Source: Amorphophallus konjac (lineage: Eukaryota > Streptophyta > Magnoliopsida > Alismatales > Araceae). Taken from it: a DNA stretch of 64,000 bases. The stretch is from positions 248,001 through 312,000 of the forward strand of contig JAHNEJ010001281.1 in the NCBI GenBank assembly GCA_022559845.1, in the 5' to 3' direction. Of this stretch, positions 48,550 through 59,150 are shown one piece after another. Position 1 is the stretch's first letter; each line of letters opens with the position of its first letter. The notes beneath the pieces are model-generated. The model was not told the origin of the DNA. It saw nothing but the letters and a program-made list of their open reading frames with translations, and did not search any database. A program made the position numbers and the translations under genes.

Positions 48550-50860
48550 GCAATGTGTGTCTCAGTCTTCGATAGACTAGGGGCACCTACCCGCCCAGGG
48601 GTCCAGTTGCCAAAGAAGTGGAGGGTGGTACAAAAGACGGAGGCTGGAGATAACCTAAAGGTGTTCACCTGCTATTTCTTCCAAGGAACCAATGGAGGCC
48701 ACTGATGATCTCGCTAATTTGGCTGATCCAACCGGCTTAAATGACTCAAACCCGACAATAGACGCGGTATATCTTAACAGCAGGGGTGCAAGGAGAACCT
48801 TTAGGCCCAACTCAACAGTCAGGTGGGGACCTCTAGCCAGGGTCAAAGTCAAGGCCAAAACCAAGGGCAGATCTAAGACCAGGTTCAAGTGTAGAACCAA
48901 GGTGAGAATCAACCCCAAGAGGAAATAGATGGTGACGAGGTCATAAGCATTCACGAAGGAGGCAATTTGCCCCTAAGGGGTTATGCCAATCCGGTCTTTG
49001 AGCCGCCTTCAAGAGTTGCTTTCTAAGCAATGTCCAACGAGGCTAAATTCAAAACTATGCAACGTTGGCACATAGAAATGACTAATCTCATGCTCGAAAG
49101 GAAGCGACAAATGGACGTGAATGCGCAGCGTCCTACAGCACCAGCATATGATCAAATTGCCTGGAGAGAGCAACGAGCTATCAACCCTCCAGTGGTAAAC
49201 CGACAAACGGTTGTACCCAATAATTTTGTTGTCGAGGCAAGATCCGAGTTACCTCGCGCCCCGCTCAATGGCCAGTCCTCCCGGACTCCAGCGGCTGAAG
49301 GCATCATCACCCAACGACGCATGATTAAAAAAATTGTCGAAGATAAACTTGCTTAGTATAGTGAGGGTATCGCCAATGTTGACCTATATAGTTTGCCATA
49401 CACAATACATCACCAGTTCAAGAAGCTTCCACCCGACTACCCCAAGACACTATAACTACAAAAATTCAATGGTCAAGAGTCTCCGCATAAGCACCTAGCC
49501 TACTATATAACGGCTATGGGAGACTTAGCCCTCGAGGAACTATTTTGCAACCTCTCTCACGGATGCCACCTTCCAATGGTACTCGAGATTGCAGCCCAAT
49601 GTAGTGGCCGATTGGGCAGATTTACTTTCTGACGGCCGAAAGGAACATCTCCCTGGCTGAATTATGCTCTCTCAAGCAGAAACAGAGAGAAACGACTCTT
49701 GACTTTATCACATGCTGGAAAGAATTCAGCGTGAGATGTGACAACCCTCCTACTCAAGAAGACGTCATCACTATATGTAAAAAGGGATTGGCGACTAAAG
49801 TTAATGAAAAACTCCTTGACACCAATATCAAATGTTTTGACCAATTGAACTCTGTTGTGGCGAAGATCAAGATGTTCTTCGTCGATAATCTGACATTTAC
49901 CCCCTCTAAGGGTAAACTCTCCAAGGAGTGTAATGCCACTGGAAAAGAGGTGAACACCGTGGACTTTTCTACTACAAATGAGAACAGTGGGGGAGGGGCT
50001 TCAAGTGGTTCCAATAAGAAATTCGAAAGAAAGGCGCCAACTACGACATTGGCGGAGCGTATGACGCCTTGCTCCTTCAAGAAAGAGCACACTAAAAAGC
50101 TTTTCAGCCTCTGTATCAAGAAGGGGTTAATAACCTTGCCAGAACCAAGGAAACCGACAGATGTGAACAAATCAAATGAGCCCAATTATTGCATATATCA
50201 TCGCATGTTGGGTCATACCGTCGAGGATTGTTACATTCTTAAAAATGAAGTGCAGAAGATGATCAAGAATCACCTGATCACGATGCAAGATTGTCTAGTT
50301 AACCCTCTGCAGCCTCATGCCTGGGATCGACCGAACCAATCAGCCAACGTGATCCAACACTCAGTCAATGCAATCCACATGGTGGCCACCTTCACACTCC
50401 TCGAGCCAGGTGCAGAAGAAGTTAGGCCCAGTCAAACCAAACCCACTTTGTGGTACCCAAGGTGGCAGACTTGGCATGACTGCGAATCTCTCTCTTTTCC
50501 AACGGAAAACACTAAAAGGTTGCTTTACATCAGTAAAGAGAGACCAAATCTTAGTGCACGACCCGTCGGAAGATTACACAGAGGCAGACAAAAGTCATCC
50601 CTGCTATTGTGAATTCCATGCCACCACGCAACCGAAGATTGTGCAGAGGTTCAAGACTGGATCAAGAGTCTCATCCAGCAAGGAGAAATCAACACCAAAG
50701 GCGCTTTGATGAAGACAAGCCGCCTCAGCAAAGCTGCTGACAAAACATTAAATCAAAACCGTTCCACAAAAAACTTGCATAGAAGAGGTCTGGTGAGGTC
50801 ACAAGATGATCCCATCTTCTATGACTTTGAATGGCCAACGCTATAAGCTAGACGCTCGGC
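48550..50860 (+). pseudogene. Degenerate Ty3/gypsy gag
   Basis: Open pieces in different frames read as one gag: a spacer region, then the capsid (ATFQWYSRLQPNVVADWADL near 49563-49622, AELCSLKQKQRETTLDF near 49655). Next come RCDNPPTQEDVITICKKGL in the 49731 ORF and two nucleocapsid-like motifs, YCIYHRMLGHTVEDCY near 50187 and a second with CHHATEDCAEVQDWIK near 50620. At least three frameshifts or stops break it. After 50830 the sequence becomes degenerate GGCAAAGCCAAAAA repeats. No pol is visible downstream, even beyond the hAT insertion. An old, dead gypsy-type copy. Confidence 0.78.
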
Positions 50861-51309
50861 TAGCCCAAAAGATTTTACAATCATATTGAGCAATGCACCA
50901 AGCAATGCTTAAGGCAGATTTCCGGGCAAAGCCAGAAAGGCAAGACTCAGGAAGAAAACCCTAAATCAAACTCTGGGCAAAGCCAAAAAAACAAGGCTCA
51001 AGTGCAGAACTCCAAATCAAGCTCGAGCAAAGCCAAAAAGACAAAGTTCTAGTGCAGAACTCTAAACCAAGCTCTAGGCAAAGCCAGAAACACGAGACCA
51101 AGAAAGAGCATTCCAAGTCATTGATGGCAGTATCGGCCGAAACCGATACGTTTCGGCCGAAACGTATCGGTTTCGGCCGGACCCGATACCATTTTAACCC
51201 ATTTCACTGTAGCGCGCTCGGTATCGGGTTGGGGTATCGGTTTCGGGCGAAACCGATACCCGTTTCGGCCCAAAACCGGATGGTTTCGGGCGAAACTCGC
51301 GTGAACTCC

Positions 51310-51700
51310 CTTTGGAGTTCACGTGAACACTTCCCCCCTGCGCGCCCCGACCGCTATTCCCCGAAACCCTTCTCCCTCCCTGGCCGAAACCCTCCCCGCC
51401 TGTTCGCCCGCGCCCGTGAAGAACGCCAGCAGCAGCAGCAGCAGCAGCCGGTCGTCCGCCCGCCAGCGGCCAGCCCAGCCCCCCTGCGCGCGCCAGCGGC
51501 CAGCCCCCGGGCCCGCAGGCCGCAGCCCCCGCCCGCGCCCTGCAGCACAGGCTGCACAGCAGCAGCGGCCCGCGCGCGCCTGCTGTGGCCCTCCGCCCTG
51601 CTGCTGCTTGCCCTGCCGCGCCACAGCCCGCCACCAGCCGGCCATCCCGCAGGCCGCAGCAGAGTAGCAGAGAGATCCGGCCATCTCGGCACCCTAATTA
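51310..51700. other. GC-rich 5' region of the hAT element
   Basis: Very GC-rich with a (CAG)n run near 51427-51447 and alternative ORFs on both strands, none with a known domain. Probably the untranslated leader of the transposase gene. Confidence 0.4.
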
Positions 51701-51784
51701 AGGCTAAGTAAGGTTTTAATTTTTATGGAAGCTTAATTTGTTAAATATTTCTTATGATGGGTGATTAGACTAAACTAAAGATGT

Positions 51785-52340
51785 TAATTAAGCCCTAATT
51801 AGACAAGTAAAATTGGGACTTTCCTCTAATTAGGGTTAGTAAGATTCAATTGAAGCTCAATTAAACTTCATTGACTAATTTGGAGCTCTATCATGCTGAT
51901 ATGCAATTCTTATGAAGGGTGATTAGGTGAAATGTGTTAATTAAGTCCTAATTACACCGTTAAAATTGGGACTTTCCTCTAATTAGGTTTAGTAAGGTTC
52001 AATTGAAGCTCAATTAAGCTTTATTGACTAATGTTAACCTCTTTCGTGCTGGTAATTAAGGGTTAATTGCTAATTAAGCCTTAATTATGTCATAGAAATT
52101 GGGGCTTTTGTCTATTTTGATTTGCTTAGGCTCAATTGAAGTTAAATTAAGCTTCATTGAGGATTTTGGGGTGGGATCATGCGGGTAATTAATTTTCCCA
52201 ATTGTGATTAAGGGTTAATTACTAATTAAGCTCTAATTAAGTCATAGAAATTAGGGCTTCTGTCTATTTTGATTTGCTTAGGCTCAATTGAAGTTACATT
52301 AAGCTTCATTGAACATTTTGGGGTGGAAGCATTCGGATAA
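51785..52340. repeat. Four diverged tandem copies of a 130-150 bp unit
   Basis: Units starting TAATTAAG(C/T)(C/T)(C/T)TAATTA at about 51785, 51938, 52071 and 52223 share TTCAATTGAAG(C/T)TCAATTAAGCTT-type sequence. The second pair are closest to each other. They lie before the transposase start, probably in a leader intron. Confidence 0.8.
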
Positions 52341-52435
52341 TTATTTTTTTCCAAGGGTGATTGATAATTAAGCCGTAATTTTTCCAATGCACTTACAACT
52401 ATACTATTTTTCTTTGACTGTCTTAATGCAGCATC

Positions 52436-55400
52436 ATGCTTAAACGTCAGCAAACACAGGAGCAGCAAGGGCAGAAGGATCCGGGGTGAGCCCACATGTC
52501 CTTAATTGATGCTAAGAGAAGAAAGGTGAAATGCAATTACTGTGGTAAGGAGATGTATGGCGGAATTACCAGAGGAAAGGAACATTTGACAGGGGTAAGA
52601 GGAGAGGTGAGACAATGTGACAACTGTCCCCGAGAGGTGCGAGAAGAGATGCGCCAGTGCCTTCTGGGGAAAAGGGAGAGGGTGCAACAAAGGGCTGAGG
52701 ATGAGGCTGAAATTACTAAGGAGATTTCTGGCAGAAGGGTTAGGAGGGATGATGATGAGGAAGGCACTGAGGATTCTGATCCAGAGCTGACTGAAGCAAG
52801 GGAGCGTGAACAAGCCGCTCGAAGGAAAGGGAAGGGAGCCATGGGTTCAGTGACCTATGAGAGTACAGCTGCACGACGTCCTGACGTTGATGCTGCCCCA
52901 CATACGCAGGGAACAGGTCCCATGGACAGCTATCTGCATAGAAGGCCCCAAGCTACACAACCTAAAATCAAGCAAGCATTGAGAGGGGTCAAAAAATCAG
53001 CAGAAATTGCAGGGCATGCATTTAAATCTATCTGCAAATGATTTTTTCATGCAGGTGTCCCTGCACATGCAACTTCAAGTGAATATTTCCAACTTATGAT
53101 AGATGCCATAGCAGATGCTGGCCCTGGCTTAAAGGCCCCCTCACGTCGAGACATATACGGGCGTGGCCTTGAGGAAGAGGTTGAGGAGCTCCATGATTGG
53201 GTTGAAAGCTTCAAACATATATGGGTGGAGAGAGGATGCACCATCATGTGTGATGGTTGGACTGGTACCACGAAAAAGTCCATGATAAACTTTTTGGTCT
53301 ATTGCATCGAAGGTACAGTGTTTGTGAAATCAGTTGATGCATCAGATTATGAAAAGAATGTAAATTATTTGTTTCATTTGATGGATGGCATGGTAAAACA
53401 AATTGGAGAGGAGAATGTTGTGCAGGTGGTGACTGATAATGAAGCCAGTTACAAGGCTGCAGGGAAGAAATTGATGCAGAAGCACAGTCATTTATATTGG
53501 CTCCCATGTGCAGCACATTGTCTGGATCTGAAACTTGAAGACATAGGGAAGGAAAAGCATGTGAAGAAGACAATTGACAAGGCACAAAAAGTCACACAGT
53601 ATATCTATGGCCATCCTAGGATACTAAATATGTTCAGGGCGCATGCCAGTGGAGGGCGAGATATCATCCGTGCAGGCCCAACCAGATTTGCTTCCAATTT
53701 TATTTCTTTGGAGTCTTTGCACAGGTATAAGATTGATCCCAATTCTTGATACTTTATCCTTACTGATATGTAACAGTTGATGCAGTTTCAAATTTCATTT
53801 ATCTACACAGGTACAAGAATGAGCTGAAAGCTTTCATGTACCACAATGCCCTGCGGGACTACATCGACAAGGGCACAGTTGATGCACAGATGGATTATCT
53901 GGATGTCTGTCACGTCGTGGACGACAACAAATTATGGGACAGGGTGTCACGGTACTTGAAAGTAGTCACACCCCTCGTGAAGGTCCTAAGAATGGTGGAT
54001 GGCGATGAGAAGAATGATATGGGCTATCTGTACGAGGCCATGGACCGTGCCAAATTGGAGTTGCAGCATTCCCTTCCCAGACATTATGCAAAATGGTGAA
54101 AAATTATTGACTAGAGATGGGACAACACATTACACCACGACTTGCATGCAGCTGGTGAGTGATTAATTGTACTGAAATTGGGGTAATACCTTTATGTTAT
54201 TTTATAAATTTCATTTAGTTAATTATACACAAATACAGGTTATTTCCTCAACCCTCGATTTATGTACGGCGCCGATGCACATGTTGATGGCGAGGTGCTT
54301 CAAGGGACTTTAAAAGTCATTGGTCGTTTATCGAGGAATCCAGAAAAGAGACTAGAGGCCGAAGTAGAGGTTCGCCTTTATTTGATACTTTCAATAACAT
54401 GTATAGAATTTATTTAAGTAGTTATGTTAATGTATTACTTTATGTTTGTAGATGAACCATTACAGAATGAGGACTGGGACATATGCTGACTCCCAATTGC
54501 AATACGCTGTGGGAAGAGTGAGCCCAGGTATATTTTATTTTTGGATTTCTTAACCGGATGAATATATATTTCTACAACTAAAATGCATTTGTTTATGGTT
54601 GGCGGAACAGCTGACTGGTGGATAATGGTGAACAACCGAGATGTGGGCAGCAATGCATTGGCTTTCATTGCAGTTAGGGTGCTCAGTCAAACAACATCGA
54701 CAAGCCAATGTGAAAGAAATTGGAGCACGTTCAGCCTTATACACTCGAAGGTTCGCAATCGGCTAAAGGCTGAACGGTTAGAGAAATTAGTGTACTGCCA
54801 CTACAATATGAGGTTGAGAATAAAGAATATGAGGTTGAGACAACAGCTGCGAGACAAACGCGCCGCCGGGGATGCCGCCGCAGAAATTGATGTGGATGCC
54901 TTATTTGATGATGAGAATCCGTTGCAATCTTGGGTGGAAACACGAGAACAGGTTGATGAGCCTATTTTTGATGATTATAGAAGATGGGCAGACGGCATAC
55001 TAGATGAAAATGAGTCAAGAGATCCTGAATTAAGAAGAAAATCAAAGAGGGCCATAGATACTCATGCCCACATGTCTAGGATTGTTGAGGACACTGAGGA
55101 GCAGCATGATTTTCAGCCAGCTAGACACTCCGACTCAGATAGCAGGCCAGTCACTCCTAGAATGGGCAAGGCACCTACATCCTTAAGAAGAAGTACATCA
55201 GTGCATGGGCAAACTGAGAGAACAAATGTTGCTGCTCGAGAGGACCCGGCAATTGAGCAGTTGAAGCAGATTTATTTGAGGCACACACCAAGGGGAACAG
55301 GATTCATGTCAAGGGTGCAAGAAGAAAGCACACCGACACACGAAAAAGCATCCTCAAAGGCCAAAAGGCGACTGGAGACTGCAGGTTTCGTGATCCTTTG

Positions 55401-55921
55401 ATTTTTTGTTTTTGAAAGTAACTTAAATTCTTATTATCAGTTCGAATCAGAAAAGGTTTTGGTAGGAGATAAATTCTATATTTTCGTATGTGCCAGGTGC
55501 TACAGGTGCTACTACTGGCGGTGGGGATGCTGGTGGTCCTTCCTCCTTCCACGTAGACACAGGCAGAGGATACAGTCAGGGTGAGGGAGGACATGAGTCA
55601 CAGAGTCAATATGGGCATCCATCAGGTTATGGAGGTGGCCAACAGGAGGCAACGATTTATGGGTCGTGGGGTTATGAACCATCATTCAACTTCCATCCGG
55701 CCAGTTCCTCTTCTCTTCCTCAAGATTCTTATGCTGATACTGGATTCGGCTCAAGCCAACCAAACACTCCAAGAGGGATCCAAAGAGGGATGCAGGACTT
55801 GGCTACCTCATTGTTTGGTTATAGTGAATATAGACCATATATGCAACCTGGTTATGGGTATCAACATCAAGGGCCAGACGATGAGGGAGAAGGTTCTTCT
55901 AGTAATTATTATCCATATTAG
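52436..55921 (+). pseudogene. hAT transposase with four premature stop codons
   Basis: Six exons join in consistent phase: 52436-53724, 53811-54154, 54239-54369, 54452-54527, 54611-55384, 55497-55921. Domains in order: BED zinc finger (CNYC...KEH...C near 52534-52620), DUF659/RNase H-like core with Asp in MCDGWTGTT and VVTDNEAS, the LPCAAHCLD motif, then the hAT C-terminal dimerisation region with SQCERNWSTF (catalytic Glu) and a Gly/Tyr-rich tail. Stops: TGA at 52487, 53039 and 54097, and TAG at 54112. Three sit where the family has Trp (DPG-W, CK-W-FF, AKW-W). Splice sites are intact, which suggests recent decay. Alternatively, translation could start at ATG 52496, but the later stops remain. 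Confidence 0.9.
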
Positions 55922-56260
55922 GTAAGAATCAATGGATTTTTATAACATTTATTTTGTCTAATTTGGTTTATTGTACTACTTGTATTAATGTACAATGGAA
56001 TATTAGTTTAACTTTCACATATTCAATGTTTGAAGTTCAATGTGTAGTTGTCTACTTCAAGGTTATTGCACTAACTTATACAGTCAAATGCATGTGTAAT
56101 GTTTTTTGTGATTTTAAGTGATTATTTATATTTTTTATGATTATTTTCAGATTTTTTAGAATTAATTTGATTTTTTTTTAACCTTTTATCTGGGTTTCGG
56201 CCGGTTTCGGACCCGGCCGAAACCGAGTCCGAAACCGAGTTTGCCATCCTTGTTCCAAGT

Positions 56261-57690
56261 CCAACTACAGGTAAAACCAAATATGCAAGTCCAAGGAGTG
56301 CAAGAGCCCCAAGCAAAATCCCGAACAAATTATTGAAGGGAATTCAAAACCCAACTCCGAGCAGACCCAGAAAAAAATCAGCAAAGAGTCTACAAACGTA
56401 CAGGCATCCTCCGACTCTGGTCTTATATGGCCGAGTTTTAAGAATTGCCACGTAAAATAATCGAGCAGGCGATTAATGCCACATTTCAAATACATCAAGA
56501 AGAGGCTGATTAGGTCGAAGTGGCCCCAAAGAAACATTGTCAGTCCAAATCCTCTAAAAGAAATGCCCGGCACAACAACTTCAACTCGGGGGGCATGTCC
56601 CAGCCTCCTATAAAATTAGATACTCCTTCAGAGGTAGTGCTAGCTAAAAAGTAGGAGAAGAATAAAAAGAAGAATTTGAAAAAAAAAAAAAAAAAGATTG
56701 AAGAAACAGGCCGAGCAGGCTGCTACCATGGAGGCTCACAAAGAGCCAACTCTTCTTCAAAAGTTGCATGTTTACACGCGGAATTATTTTTTAGGACATC
56801 CGATTTCGTCGGATGGATGTGTCGTATATTTTGACATATATATGAATTCCGCGCCTTTTTTAATTTATCAGACGATTTAGGGTTCGGGTACAAGACTTTT
56901 CCCCACCGACCGAAGTCGGTGTTAATTTACATCGGACGAGTCCGAATACCCTTGATTAAACTGCTAAAGATCTTTTGCTACCCTTGACAAAGAAAAAAGC
57001 AAAGGGGGCCTTTCAATTTCCTTCGGAGCGGAATTTTGATTATGACCTTTTTTGTTACTCTCTTATGCAGCCTCACCTTTTCATGTTTGAAAGGGAATAT
57101 GTCGCTTCGAATTACATGTAACTTTTATGATCCCGATGAATTATATTCCACAACTTTCAATTTGTTTTTACGAACATAAGCGTGATTATTAAAGAACTTT
57201 GAGGGATACAATTTGTAAGGCTTGATCTTGTATGTTTATTTTTATTATTGCAGCCCAAAGAGATTTCTCCATGACAAGAACAATTGTTGGAAATTCTTTT
57301 CCCATTTGATTTCTTAAATTTTCATGATTTGTGAATGTATACATGCACAATTTTACGAACTTTCGGGTCAATGGTGTAATTTTACGCCAAGAGGGACCTT
57401 TCTATAATTTTGACAAGAACCATGCCAATCATAGTTTTCATGCTCACTTAATTATTTCATTGTCATAGTATTTCTCATTACATAACATCATGAAGCCCCT
57501 TTTATATATGAAGGGGTATTTATGTCAAATACACAAAATCCATGGGATTATAGTGAGAGGGAAAGGGGCGCACCCTTCCTCTTACTTTCTCTTTTGACTT
57601 GGGCCTTAGAAAAGCTCTCCAAGTCTTTGTCTTCCTCTCTTCTCTCTTTTTCTCTCCGTCTTCTTCTTCCCTTGCTCCTTGGAGTAGCCT
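56261..57690. other. Continuation of the degenerate element, then an inverted LTR-like block
   Basis: 56261-56700 continues the repeats found before the hAT insertion. From about 56770 to 57690 the sequence reads better on the minus strand. There a TATA box (57700) is followed by a purine-rich leader and, at about 56950-56870, a block similar to 47450-47540. No coding sequence is recognised. Confidence 0.45.
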
Positions 57691-57700
57691 CCCTTTTATA
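57691..57700 (-). promoter_or_regulatory. Minus-strand TATA box beside the palindrome array
   Basis: TATAAAAGGG on the minus strand, about 205 bp from the array at 57907-58414, facing left toward the LTR-like block. Confidence 0.45.
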
Positions 57701-57906
57701 GTAGATCCCACAAGTGGCGGAGGGGGTGGTAAAAAACCTCTTGGAGTTCCTCCGGTGGAATACCAAAAGCCAAGGTAACCTTTCCTCTTCCTTGTTTCAG
57801 TTTTTTTTTTTTTGTACTGCACTTCTTTCTTCTCCTTTTTTTTTTTGCATGGGGGGCTTGCGGATTGAACGAAGAGGGGGAGAACCCCCTCCGCCACTGT
57901 GCAGGG

Positions 57907-58414
57907 AACCGGAGGGGGTTCCCCCTCCGGTAAGGGACCGGAGGGGGGTCCCTCCGATGGGTCGCGGCCGCGGGGGAGCCCCCCCCTCCGGTATAGGGAC
58001 CGGAGGGGGTCTCCCTCCGGGTCCGGCTGGCGCGGGGAACCCCCCCTCCGGTACAAGGACCGGAGGGGGTTCCCTCCGGGTCCGGCAGCAGCGGGGGGAG
58101 CCCCCCCCTCTGGTACGTGAACCGAAGGGGGTCTCCCTCCGGATCCGCAGCAGCGGGGGGATCCCCCCCCTCCGGTACGTGAACCGGAGGGGGTCTCCCT
58201 CCGGGTCCGCAGCAGTGGGGAGCCCCCCCCCTCCGGTACATGGACCGGAGGGGGTTCCCTCTTGGTCCGGCAGCCGCGCGCCCCCCCCCTCCGGGTCCGC
58301 AGCAACGGGGGGATCCCCCCCCTCCGGTACATGGACCGGAGGGGGTCTCCCTCCGGGTCCGCAACAGCAAGGGAGACCCCCCTCCGGTACAAGGACCGGA
58401 GGGGGTCCCTCCGG
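57907..58414. repeat. Array of eight long CTCCGGT/ACCGGAG palindromes
   Basis: Units of about 60 bp. Each holds a palindrome with arms CCCCCTCCGGT and ACCGGAGGGGG around a 6-base loop (ACATGG, ACAAGG, ACGTGA, ATAGGG), followed by a GGAGGGGGTCTCCCTCC stem and a GTCCGCAGCAGC linker. One unit has CCTCTGGT facing ACCGAAGG, with both arms altered. A damaged unit without the main palindrome lies near 58275-58310. Long ORFs on both strands are a product of the repeat and were not called. Confidence 0.95.
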
Positions 58415-58479
58415 GCCTTCCTCCGCGTGCCGTCAAAAGAGAGAAAGGGGTGGAGGGGGTTGACCCCCACTCCCTTGGC

Positions 58480-58488
58480 TATAAAAGG
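58480..58488 (+). promoter_or_regulatory. TATA box of the plant-mobile-domain gene
   Basis: TATAAAAGG about 65 bp after the array. A plausible leader exon follows (about 58510-58638), with a consensus donor GTAAGT at 58639 and an acceptor TTTTGCAG ending at 59140, ten bases before the ATG. Confidence 0.55.
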
Positions 58489-58638
58489 ACCCGGGGGATT
58501 AAAAAATTTCCTTTTCACCTCCGTACGGCCTAGTGGTGGGCGTTGAAATCGCTGTAACTTTCTTCTTGGTCCCGGTGTATCCAGGTTGACCATCCGGACA
58601 TCCGGAAAATATTCATCTTTTTGCGGAATACTTCCCAC

Positions 58639-59140
58639 GTAAGTTTATAGGCCTGAAAAATATTTTTATCAAGACCTTTCAATGCACGTATATGCGCATA
58701 AAAATACAAATCCCCAATATCCATCTTGCCGGGTTGTCGGAGGGATTTACGGCGAAGGCGACCCTTGTCATTTTAAGGCCGTTTAGCTTAGCGTCAACCC
58801 GCTTCTTTTTCTTTATTTCAGGAACTCTTTTCAAAAGAACTTAAATAACACACACATTTTTTTGTTCCAACAAATGCCCCCCATGGGTGGTCCGTCGAGG
58901 CCGGAGGCAGAGGCGGGCGACCCGTGCCGTCTCTTTTTTTTCTTTTTCTCTTTTTTTTTTCTTTTCTTCGTTTCTTCCTTTTTCATATTTCTATTTGATA
59001 TTGCCATAGCGAACTGTCATCGTGGTATTGGTTTTTTCTTCTTTTTTTTTTCTTCGTACTTCCATTTGATATTTCCATATCAAACTAACATTGTGCTATC
59101 TCCTTTCTTTTTTCTCTTTTTTTGTTCTTTTCTTTTGCAG
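58639..59140 (+). other. Predicted intron in the leader of the plant-mobile-domain gene
   Basis: 502 bp from GTAAGT to TTTTGCAG with a strongly pyrimidine-rich second half. Predicted from splice motifs only. Confidence 0.5.
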
Positions 59141-59150
59141 GCTATTCAGC

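Larger units (their letters stand above)
51119..56252 (+). mobile_element. hAT DNA transposon, 5134 bp, with 8-bp target duplication
   Basis: The ends are CATTGATGGCA (left) and, in reverse complement, CAAGGATGGCA (right). TTCCAAGT flanks both sides (51111-51118 and 56253-56260). Both subterminal regions are dense in CGGCCGAAACC/GGTTTCGGCCG motifs (51130-51300 and 56190-56245), as expected for transposase-binding sites. It interrupts the degenerate gypsy-type element. It carries a hAT transposase gene with premature stops, so it is autonomous in structure but not in coding capacity. Confidence 0.93.

Noticed and set aside
51052..51711. 219-residue ORF in the GC-rich start of the hAT element
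   Set aside because: It begins outside the transposon, crosses its terminal repeat and has low complexity (Pro/Ala/Arg).
45600..58500. One giant LTR element with the 46.0 and 57.9 kb arrays as its two LTRs
   Set aside because: The similar blocks are in opposite orientation, whereas LTRs of one element must be direct repeats, and the arrays differ in unit length.
57520..58638. Long ORFs on both strands across the palindrome array (for example 372 and 249 residues)
   Set aside because: They follow the repeat unit, have extreme Gly/Pro/Arg composition, occur in several frames at once and show no domain.
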